Shown here one piece after another: positions 6,242 through 14,200 of a stretch of 17,471 nt of DNA (position 1 is its first letter; each line of letters starts with the position of its first letter). The position numbers were made by a program, and so were the translations under genes. The stretch lies in contig CACYDY010000036.1 in NCBI GenBank assembly GCA_902773245.1, positions 1 to 17,471 on the forward strand. The letters run 5' to 3'. The stretch comes from an uncultured Ruminococcus sp. GTDB lineage: Bacteria > Bacillota > Clostridia > Oscillospirales > Acutalibacteraceae. Below the pieces are notes generated by a model that saw only the letters and a list, made by a program, of their open reading frames with translations, did no database searches and was not told the DNA's origin.

Positions 6242-8839
6242 ATGACACTTTTGGTGGTTGACGGAAACAGTATAGTAAACAGAGCGTTCTACGGAAACAA
6301 GCTTTTGACAACTAAAGACGGACGCTTTACAAATGCCGTTTACGGTTTTTTGACTATGCTTGATAAAATAAAAGAGGAAAGCGAACCGAATGCCGTTGCC
6401 ATAGCGTTTGATCTCAAAGCGCCGACATTCCGTCACAAGACTTATGACGGCTACAAAGCGAACAGAAAAGGAATGCCCGACGAGCTTGCTCAGCAAATGC
6501 CGGTTCTGAAAGATGTGCTGAAAACATTGGGATATACGCTTGTTGAGTGCGAGGGCTTTGAAGCCGACGACATTCTCGGAACGCTTGCGGCAGAGTGCGA
6601 CAAAACAGGCAGCAAATGTGTGATTGCAACCGGCGACAGAGATTCTTTGCAGCTTGTATCCGAAAATGTGACGGTCAGACTTGCAAGAACGAGAATGGGC
6701 AAGGCGGAGTCCGATTTGTACGATGTGGAGAAAATTCGTGAAGAATACGGCGTTTCTCCGCAGCAGCTGATCGAGATAAAGGCTCTTCAGGGAGATACCT
6801 CCGACAATATTCCCGGTGTTGCCGGAATAGGTCAGAAGGGCGCCGGCGATCTCATAAGAGCTTTCGGAACTATAGACTATATTTACGACAATATAGAAAC
6901 TATCGACATAAAGGCGTCTATGAGAAACAAGCTTGTAAACGGCCGTGACAGCGCGTTCATGAGCAAAATGCTCGGAACTATCAGCCGTGACGCTCCGATC
7001 GACACCGAGCTTTCGCATTATGCAGTAAAAGAATACGATCCCGAAGAGGTTGTAAAAAAGCTTGCGGATCTGGAGTTTTTCTCTCTGATAAAGCGTTGGG
7101 GGCTGAAAGCCGATATTAAAGCCGTTGACAGGGTTGAAAAGAAAGAAGCGGTTCTGCCGAAGCTCGACACCGAACCCGATACCGAAAAGATCCTCGAAAA
7201 ATTAAAGGCCGACAAAAAAGCTTATTTTATCGCAGATATTTACAAAAATGATCTTAATTATTTGTATGTAAATCTGGGCGACACCGTAGCTGCTGCAGAC
7301 AGCGGCTCTTACGAAATGTTTGCGCATCTGCTTCGGGACGAAAGTATCGAGAAGCTCACGGTCAACTCAAAGGCGGTTTTCGCATTCGCAAAAGCTCACG
7401 GCATTGAGGTCAAAAACATCACAATGGATACTCAGCTTGCGGCATATATTCTTAATCCGTCCGCAAGCGATTACGAAACGGGAAGACTGTTGGACGAGTA
7501 TAAGATCACTGTAAAATACTATGAGGACTCGCTTCTTTACAGCAGCGAGCTTGCTTCGAACACAGCGTTTCTGCCTGCGCTTTGCGATGTTTTAAAGGAA
7601 AAGCTGGCGGAGTTTTCGCAGCTTGATCTGCTGAAAAATATTGAGATACCTTTGGCTAATGTCCTTGCAAATATGGAAAGCGTTGGTTTTAAGGTAGACA
7701 AAGGCGAAATAGAAAACTATGGTCAAATGCTTGGCGGCAAAATATCGGCTCTTCAGGAAGAGATCTACGACTGCGTCGGCGACAGATTCAACATCAATTC
7801 TCCAAAGCAGCTTGGTGCTGCCTTGTTCGAGAAGCTGGGACTTCCCGGCGCAAAAAAGACAAAAAGCGGTTATTCGACAAGCGCAGATGTTCTTGAGGCA
7901 ATACGTGACGTTCACCCTGCTATAGACATGATTCTTGAATACAGAACTCTTTCCAAGCTGAAATCCACCTATTGCGACAGCTTGGCAAAGGTGGCAGATG
8001 AAAACGGACGTATTCATTCCATTTTCAATCAGACCGAAACAAGAACAGGGCGAATTTCGTCGCTTGAGCCTAATTTGCAGAATATCCCCGTAAGGACGGA
8101 GGTTGGCAGAGAGCTGAGAAGATTTTTTATCGCAGACGAGGGCTGCACTCTCATCGACGCCGATTACTCACAGATTGAGCTGAGAGTTCTTGCTCACATT
8201 GCCGACGATAAAGAAATGATAAATGCTTTTAAAAATAACATTGACGTACACTCCGTGACAGCTTCGCAGGTTTTCGGACTGCCTGTTGATATGGTCAACT
8301 CAACGATGAGAAGCCGCGCAAAGGCTGTCAATTTCGGTATCGTATACGGCATAGGAGCGTTTTCTCTTGCAAAGGATATAGGCGTTTCAAGGAAAGAAGC
8401 GGACAGCTATATCAAAGCGTATTTGGCTCATTACAGCGGAGTAGACGCATATATGAAGAATATCGTTGAAAAAGCAAAGAACATGGGCTTTGTCGGTACA
8501 ATGTTCGGAAGACGACGCTATCTTCCCGAGCTTACGGCGAGCAACAGAAATCTTCGTGCTTTCGGAGAGAGAGTTGCCCGAAATATGCCGATCCAGGGAA
8601 CGGCAGCCGATATTATAAAAATAGCCATGATCAGAGTGTTTGACCGCTTAAAAGCCGAGAATATGAAGTCACGTCTTATTTTGCAGGTTCATGATGAGCT
8701 GATTGTCGAAGCTCCCGACGAGGAAGCCGAAAAGGCTGCGCAGATCCTCAAAGAAGAAATGGAGAATGCAGTCGAATTGAAAGTTCCGCTGACAGCGGAG
8801 TCCAATATCGGAAAGACGTGGTACGACGCAAAGGGATAA
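6242..8839 (+). CDS. polA: DNA polymerase I
   Basis: 865 residues. Fills gaps in repair and removes RNA primers. The 5' nuclease domain (about 1-290) has its acidic residues: Asp7 in VDGN, EADD (107-110), GDRD (131-134) and GDTSDNIPG (184-192). The middle domain (about 300-460) is exonuclease-like but has lost two metal ligands: DxE is replaced around Asp332 (ADIYK), and the YxxxD motif reads YSSEL (433-437); only Asp396 (MDTQLAAY) remains, so no 3'-5' proofreading is expected, as in other Firmicutes Pol I. The polymerase domain (470-865) is intact: motif A DYSQIELR with Asp641, O-helix Arg690/Lys694/Phe698/Tyr702, and motif C HDE (817-819). The start is ATG 6242, 9 nt after AGGAG. Confidence 0.97.
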   Translation: MTLLVVDGNSIVNRAFYGNKLLTTKDGRFTNAVYGFLTMLDKIKEESEPNAVAIAFDLKAPTFRHKTYDGYKANRKGMPDELAQQMPVLKDVLKTLGYTLVECEGFEADDILGTLAAECDKTGSKCVIATGDRDSLQLVSENVTVRLARTRMGKAESDLYDVEKIREEYGVSPQQLIEIKALQGDTSDNIPGVAGIGQKGAGDLIRAFGTIDYIYDNIETIDIKASMRNKLVNGRDSAFMSKMLGTISRDAPIDTELSHYAVKEYDPEEVVKKLADLEFFSLIKRWGLKADIKAVDRVEKKEAVLPKLDTEPDTEKILEKLKADKKAYFIADIYKNDLNYLYVNLGDTVAAADSGSYEMFAHLLRDESIEKLTVNSKAVFAFAKAHGIEVKNITMDTQLAAYILNPSASDYETGRLLDEYKITVKYYEDSLLYSSELASNTAFLPALCDVLKEKLAEFSQLDLLKNIEIPLANVLANMESVGFKVDKGEIENYGQMLGGKISALQEEIYDCVGDRFNINSPKQLGAALFEKLGLPGAKKTKSGYSTSADVLEAIRDVHPAIDMILEYRTLSKLKSTYCDSLAKVADENGRIHSIFNQTETRTGRISSLEPNLQNIPVRTEVGRELRRFFIADEGCTLIDADYSQIELRVLAHIADDKEMINAFKNNIDVHSVTASQVFGLPVDMVNSTMRSRAKAVNFGIVYGIGAFSLAKDIGVSRKEADSYIKAYLAHYSGVDAYMKNIVEKAKNMGFVGTMFGRRRYLPELTASNRNLRAFGERVARNMPIQGTAADIIKIAMIRVFDRLKAENMKSRLILQVHDELIVEAPDEEAEKAAQILKEEMENAVELKVPLTAESNIGKTWYDAKG

Positions 8840-8851
8840 CAATAACAAAAT

Positions 8852-8899
8852 TTTGCAGAGCTTAGAGGAGAGATTTTAAAACTCTGACGGCTCTGCAAA
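8852..8899 (+). other. Stem-loop downstream of polA
   Basis: TTTGCAGAGC (8852-8861) pairs perfectly with GCTCTGCAAA (8890-8899). An inner AGAG/CTCT stem (8869-8872, 8882-8885) sits around an AT-rich loop. There is no T run, so it is not a standard terminator. It could stabilise or separate the polA transcript from the next gene. Confidence 0.5.
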
Positions 8900-8986
8900 C
8901 TTATGGAACCGCTGATCACATCACGCCCTACGGACTTGGAACTCATCAGCTGCCCTATAATTGCGATAAAAAAAGGAGAATTTAAT

Positions 8987-9382
8987 ATGTATAAAAGATT
9001 GTGCGATTATATAGAATACATTGATAAACAAACACAGCCCGAAAATCTGTCCAAGCTGACGAAAGAAGAAAAAGAAGCGCTCAAATCACAGCTTCTTGTG
9101 CAGACAGGTTTTTTTCAGCATGAAAGACTGATCCACCTGATCGTTACCCATATGTTTGCGCTGATAACTATTGTAACATTGGTGGGAATGGTGTATTTCA
9201 AAACAATTTCCATGCTGATACTTTTTGTTCTTGAGATCTCGCTGCTGTTTCCGTACATAATTCATTACTATCATCTTGAAAACGGAACGCAAAAGCTTTA
9301 TACATTTTATGACAGATTTCTCGGTGAGAAATTTGGGGTGGAGGATTGTAAAAAAACTGTTAAAACTTCCGAAAAAGAGTGA
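8987..9382 (+). CDS. Small two-TM membrane protein, unknown function
   Basis: 131 residues, not recognised as a named family. The N-terminal 45 residues are hydrophilic and helical (many Lys/Glu). Two hydrophobic segments follow at about 48-70 and 73-93, joined by a very short turn, so both ends are probably on the same side, cytoplasmic. A basic/polar tail (94-131) includes YHLENGTQKLYTFYDRFLG. The start is ATG 8987, 8 nt after AAGGAG (8973-8978); an in-frame ATG at 8903 adds 28 residues but has no ribosome binding site and would span a TATAAT box (8956-8961). It lies 147 bp after polA and 145 bp before the XRE gene. Function is unknown; a small membrane-anchored regulatory or scaffold protein is a guess only. 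Confidence 0.7.
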   Translation: MYKRLCDYIEYIDKQTQPENLSKLTKEEKEALKSQLLVQTGFFQHERLIHLIVTHMFALITIVTLVGMVYFKTISMLILFVLEISLLFPYIIHYYHLENGTQKLYTFYDRFLGEKFGVEDCKKTVKTSEKE

Positions 9383-9411
9383 AAAATACTTGGTGTTTGT
9401 TCACATAGGAA

Positions 9412-9440
9412 TTGACGAGAGTTTCTCTTTATTGTATAAT
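9412..9440 (+). promoter_or_regulatory. Near-consensus promoter of the XRE regulator
   Basis: TTGACG (9412-9417), a 17-bp spacer and TATAAT (9435-9440). Inverted repeats lie on it: TTCTCT (9423-9428) / AGAGAA (9447-9452) is centred on the -10 box, and AATAAT-C-ATTATT (9454-9466) lies just past the start site. They are candidate operators, perhaps for autoregulation by the XRE protein. The promoter begins 30 bp after the preceding membrane-protein gene. Confidence 0.75.
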
Positions 9441-9527
9441 AAAAATAGAGAAGAATAATCATTATTATTTTTCTTTTAAGGATTATATAAATATGTGTCG
9501 GGATATTACAGTAAGGAGATGATTGTG

Positions 9528-10028
9528 GTGGAGAAGTTTACGAAGTGGACCATAACCGAAAAAGAGAAGGATAAGTACATCGATGCGCTCAGTTCGGAAT
9601 TGATCATGCTCAGAAACAAGGCGGAGGTTTCGCAGGAGGAGCTGTCGTACATTATCGGCGTTTCACGTCAGACCTACGGAGCAATTGAAAGAAAAACACG
9701 CAAAATGTCATGGAGTACATACCTTGCGCTTATCATGTTCTATGATTACAACAACAAGACACACCAAATTCTTCGTGCAGTGGGTGCTTTTCCAAACGAG
9801 ATCATCAAACGTTTTAACGATGGTGACGAAAACGTCAATCTTGATGTCAGTTCCTTTTTGGGCAAAGGCTCTCAGAGTATTGTAAACAAGCTTGATAATA
9901 ATGCGGTCTATGCGATCAGATCTATGATCATGCTTGAATACGCAAGATGCTCGCAGCTTCCCGGAGAAGAAGTTATCAGAACTTTTGACGGAATTGATTT
10001 TACCAACCCAATTAAAATCGACTCTTAA
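9528..10028 (+). CDS. XRE-family helix-turn-helix transcriptional regulator
   Basis: 166 residues from the preferred start GTG 9528, 9 nt after AAGGAG (9513-9518); GTG 9525 is almost as good, while an in-frame GTG at 9495 would place the ribosome binding site inside the gene. The HTH_3/XRE domain spans about residues 27-75: LRNKAEVSQEELSYIIGVSR carries the first helix and the turn, followed by the recognition helix QTYGAIERKTRKMSW and a helix with YLALIMFYDYN. The remaining 90 residues are helical with no recognised sensor or peptidase domain, so this is a simple DNA-binding regulator with a possible oligomerisation or ligand-binding tail. It has its own strong promoter with palindromes. Targets are unknown; itself, the membrane-protein gene or the convergent two-gene module are possibilities without direct support. 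Confidence 0.85.
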   Translation: MEKFTKWTITEKEKDKYIDALSSELIMLRNKAEVSQEELSYIIGVSRQTYGAIERKTRKMSWSTYLALIMFYDYNNKTHQILRAVGAFPNEIIKRFNDGDENVNLDVSSFLGKGSQSIVNKLDNNAVYAIRSMIMLEYARCSQLPGEEVIRTFDGIDFTNPIKIDS

Positions 10029-10088
10029 GGTGTGACAGCTTTCGGGAGATGAGCTTTTTTATTATTCCGAATATCAATCGAAAAATTA

Positions 10089-10130
10089 AGGCATTACAAA
10101 AGCTAAGACTCTTTTGTAATGCCTGTTTTT
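10089..10130. terminator. Bidirectional terminator between XRE gene and two-gene module
   Basis: A perfect 14-bp stem (10089-10102 with 10111-10124) has an 8-nt loop and is followed by GTTTTT on the plus strand. On the minus strand the stem is followed by TTAATTTTT. It can end both the XRE transcript and the convergent operon. Confidence 0.85.
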
Positions 10131-10199
10131 GTTTGTATGATGTTATTTTCGGAGATCAGCTTTCGAAGCGTTCGCTTAATTTTCAAGACAAAAGCTATG

Positions 10200-11258
10200 T
10201 CAGCACAGAGTGTTGAAGATCTCCATAACGCTGTCATTGTCAGCGCATTTCAAGTGCGCCAAAGAGTTTCTGACGTCTTTGCAAAGAGTTATCCTTGAAA
10301 ACTCGCAGTCGCTTACTTTAAGCTTTTTCTCGTTGATAAGTGCGGCAATATTGCCGAAATCAAGCTCATAAGGATTTTCGATCGTGACATTATACGGGGT
10401 CGTGTAGGGAAGAGCTTTGTTTATCGTTTTTTTGTATTTGTCAACGATTTTTCGCCGGTACGCTTCTATCAGCGGAAAAACGTGTTTAAGCTGAGTTTTC
10501 CATATAATTACGTTCGCATCGCTCTCGGTCAGAGTGGTGTCCGCAAATCGTCTGCATACGCCGAAAGGATCACCGGCGATCTCGTCCGACACGCTGACGA
10601 GCGACGAGTAAAGCTCTATGTTTTTGCCGGATATATTTGTGATAAGCTCTGCAATGTACTTGGCAGTTTCGCTGTTTTTGATGTCGGAATCGGCTGTCAG
10701 AAGAAGCGAATAAACATAGCGGTCATACTCCGTTATATATTCGTCAAAAAGCAGCTTGCTGCAGTTTTTTATCTCCGAAATACGGTGCCTGACACCCGAT
10801 ATCTCAAAGACGAAAACGGCGCTGTCATCGTTTGCGAAGCGGCTGTAGCGCGAGAGAAAATCGACCCATTTTTTGCAGCCGGCATCGTTGATGCCGCTGA
10901 CATAGACTATTCGTCTGTTGAGCTGAAATTTATCGTATTGGGCGAGAAAATTTGCTTTCGAATAGTTTGGTGCGGGAAAATAGTCGGATTCGACCGACCG
11001 AGGACAGTATTGGTCGAACATAAAGTCGTCTATGAGGGCATATTCGTCGGCAAGGCGGGCAGGAATGGATTCAAGCAGGGTTTGCGAATCATTTATACGT
11101 ATTTCTTCGCTGAGATGATCGTAAAAATCCGATGCGTAGGGCAGCGGCTGCTCGGAGATCATTATCACCGAACGCCGATCCAACAGAGAGGAAACTGCGT
11201 CGGAAAGAAATCTTTTGCTGTTGCTGACGGTGGTCCACCATATATAGTTACTTACCAT
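10200..11258 (-). CDS. Partner protein of the large ATPase; HEPN-like motif at C-terminus, unknown function
   Basis: 352 residues, not recognised as a named family. The N-terminal half (about 1-190) reads like an alpha/beta NTPase fold without a Walker A lysine: a strand RRSVIMIS (28-35) leads into EQPLPYASDFYDHL where a P-loop would be expected, and RRIVYVSGIND (115-125), WVDFLSRYSR (131-140) and SAVFVFEI (146-153) follow as later strands and helices. The C-terminal part (about 250-352) is helical and ends with Arg330-Asn331-S-L-A-His335, the R-N-xxx-H motif of HEPN domains, many of which are RNases. The start is ATG 11258, one base after the stop of the ATPase gene, with GGAGG inside that gene's last codons: strict translational coupling. 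The degenerate-ATPase and HEPN readings are inference; the RN-LAH motif also occurs in non-catalytic helical domains. Confidence 0.8.
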   Translation of the reverse strand: MVSNYIWWTTVSNSKRFLSDAVSSLLDRRSVIMISEQPLPYASDFYDHLSEEIRINDSQTLLESIPARLADEYALIDDFMFDQYCPRSVESDYFPAPNYSKANFLAQYDKFQLNRRIVYVSGINDAGCKKWVDFLSRYSRFANDDSAVFVFEISGVRHRISEIKNCSKLLFDEYITEYDRYVYSLLLTADSDIKNSETAKYIAELITNISGKNIELYSSLVSVSDEIAGDPFGVCRRFADTTLTESDANVIIWKTQLKHVFPLIEAYRRKIVDKYKKTINKALPYTTPYNVTIENPYELDFGNIAALINEKKLKVSDCEFSRITLCKDVRNSLAHLKCADNDSVMEIFNTLC

Positions 11259-11259
11259 T

Positions 11260-14200
11260 TCAATCCTCCGTTACGGCATATTTTTCAAGCTTGTCGATGA
11301 CTTCTTCACTCGAACCCATAAGCTGAAGAAAATTCTGACGTGAGAAAATATAACCGTGTTCGCCCGACTTTCTGAAAATATTCAAAACGACAAGCTCTTC
11401 CATGAGAACTCGGATCTTGTCAGGTTCGATGCTTGAGATAACGCCGATCGAGAAGTCCTTTGCGTATTCGTAAACCTGCAGGGGAGTAACACCGTTTGTG
11501 AATCCGTTTTCGTGAAGTATAAACGTCACAAGAAGGGCGATGGCCTCGTAGTAGTTATCCTCCTCGTCATAGAGAGTTATCTGAAATTTATCCTTGATCT
11601 CCTCTTTAAAGTTGCTGTCGTTGAGAATATCTCTGATCTGTTCTTTTGTGATCTTGAACGGCGGAACATTGTTGTCGAATGTATCTCTTAGCTTTTCCAC
11701 AAGCTTTGAGCAGTAGAACTGGATCAGACTCGGAAAGTAGTTTGCGGTAGCGAGAATGGTTGAAATAAGCCCCTGAGTTTCCTGGCTGTTTTCGTCGAAA
11801 AATACTCCTATCGAAGCAAGCGGATATTCCAGAAGCTTTCGTGCTTCACGATACTTAAACGGCTTCACTTCTGCGGATTTGAAATGAGGAATGACCGAGT
11901 TTTGTCCATGACTTTTGTTATTTTGTCCGGTGCTGAGGTTGTAGAATCGCAGGATATTGTGAAGACCTGCGATCACAAACTTGAATCGTCCGTCGTTCAT
12001 AACGTATTCGAGATTTTCAAGCGGACGGTAGTCGTAGTTTGCGCAGTCCTTGATAAATATGTCGCCCTCGTCGATCAGCAGGAGAAGATAGGATATGTCT
12101 TGATCGTGAATGGCTACCTTCAGAGAGTCTGCGAGAGCGCTCCAGCTATCTGTTACGCTGTCACGATCGAGAACGCCTTTAAGAAAAAGCTCCCGAGAAA
12201 CACGAACGGCAGCGTCAGGCACACCGAGCTTTCTGACGTCTACATAAACGGCTTTCTGACCTCTTTTTGAGTTTATATCTTCCTTTGCTTTTTTTAGAAG
12301 AGCGGATTTTCCGAGCTGTCTGCCTCCGTAGAGCAGCTGAACGCCGTTCGGGGATTTGATCGCATTCAGCTCGTCGACTCTGCCGATAAAGATCTCGGGC
12401 GGCATTTCACCCGAAGATTCGATAACGTAAGGCTGATAGTAGGAGAACGGCATACAGATATTCATCAGCTTTGACAGAACCGCCGTAGCCTGACCGGTCG
12501 TGCTTTCATAGTGACCTGCAATATAGGTTATTGCAACCTTGTCAACAGGCATATAAATATGGGGGTAGTGGCGGCGTCTGATGAGCTGAGCGAGCTTTTT
12601 TCTGTCCTCAAGCTGATAGGCATGATTTACCAGGAGAATAGTGTCCTTCTCCTGTTTGCTCAGGTTGTCGATCTCCTTGATAAGTCTTGCGCTTTGATTG
12701 TCGCCGAAGAAGCACGCAACTCTGAAGGAATGTGAGCTTTTGTGCGCAAAAGAACCGAACGGAGCAAAAATATGAGGATAGTTTACCGCAGCGTTGTAGG
12801 AGGAGTCGCTTTCGCTTTTTGTCAGAACGCAGTCGAAGTAATCCTTGTAAATCTTTGTTACTTTGCAGTTAAGACCCAAAAGAGAGAGAAGTGTGGTGAT
12901 TTTTCTTTCGTCAGGGCTGCTCATAGGCCACGAATCAAGAAGAGCGGCGCCGCCTCTGAAATCCTTCGGAGCTTTGTTTCTTGTCTGAAGATATCTTTTG
13001 ATATTGCTGTTTTCGGAATTGCTCTTGAACGACACGTTTCCGCCGCTGCAAAGACGGTACACTCCGCTGTACTCATAAATAAAATCGTTGAGAGCGTCGG
13101 AGTAGCTTTCCGAGAGCGATTCGTTCATGTCATTGTTCTTTATTCGGTTGATAAGATCCTCGGCGGCGGTGTAGTTCTGAATATCAATGTAGCCGTTGAT
13201 TTTTTCGATAGCGCTGTCGATCTCTTTTTGAGTTTCCGAGTCGGGATCCCTGTTGTTTTTGACTGCGACAACCTCTTCAAGAAGCTTTTTGATACGTTCT
13301 CCTTGAATCAGCGCATCCTGTTCGATCTTATTCTTGACAGTTTCGGTCGCCCTTACGTAAAAGCCGTAATTCTGTGAATTTTTTGAATATTTGTAAATAT
13401 CCTGAGTTTGATCGATAATAGTTTCTTTGTAATCCGTTGATTCAAATGTTTCAAACTTTCCGAAGCTCTGGAACAGTTCGAGATCGCCGATAAAGTTTTC
13501 GTTGTTTTTCTCAAAGCGGGCTGTAATGTTGTTTAGGTGACTGCTGAGATATGAAAGAGTTTCTTCAAGCTCCGGGGAAGGCTCGCCCTTGTCGGTGAGG
13601 TATCTGCAAATGATCCTCAGCAAAGAGAGGTCGCATTGCGACTCGCCCTTGAATGAGCAGCCAAAGCTGTCGGAGATATCCAACTTTGAGTGTTCCCGCA
13701 GTCTGTTGATAATGCCAAGCTGTTCGACGTTGGGGCAATAATCGTTCAGAACGGGGAGCAGGGTGTCCTCGTCAAGAGGGATAAGAATGTTCTCGGGCTT
13801 GAGGAAGTCTATGAAGAAGTAATTTCGTGACAGATAATTATTGAACGAGCCGTCAAGCCTGGAACGGAGATTGTGCAGAACATCACAGATGCAGCGGTAC
13901 GACGCCGCTGCGATTACCTTTGAGTCGTGGGATTTTCCTGCGTAAGCGGCGGACGCGCTGTTAATTTTCAGGATAAGCTCCTTTTTGTTTGTTTCGCTCA
14001 GCAGATTTTGCGTCGGAGAGCTTTCGTTGATGAGAATGATCCAGTTGATCATATCACGAAGCGAGTTTAATATTTTGTTAAAAAGATTTCTTCTTTTGTC
14101 CGACATAAGATCGGAAGTGTGGTAGCGTCTTTTGTGAGTGGCATTTCTTTCCCAGACCTCGTTTATGAGATTATCAATGAACTTATTTCGGATATTCTCT

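Noticed and set aside
6092..7018. 308-aa minus-strand ORF across the alr-polA junction
   Set aside because: Antisense to two well-supported genes with clear motifs; it crosses the intergenic space and shows no domain or ribosome binding site.
8903..8986. 28-residue extension of the small membrane protein
   Set aside because: No ribosome binding site at ATG 8903, whereas AAGGAG stands 8 nt before ATG 8987.
9276..9458. 60-aa plus-strand ORF after the membrane-protein gene
   Set aside because: Overlaps the membrane-protein gene out of frame and runs through the XRE promoter.
10040..10062. Terminator directly after the XRE stop codon
   Set aside because: The AGCT/AGCT stem before the T run is only 4 bp; the perfect 14-bp stem at 10089-10130 is far better.
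10482..11300. 272-aa plus-strand ORF opposite the partner gene
   Set aside because: Mirror of the coding strand of the 352-aa protein; the minus gene has a proper coupled start and a coherent composition.
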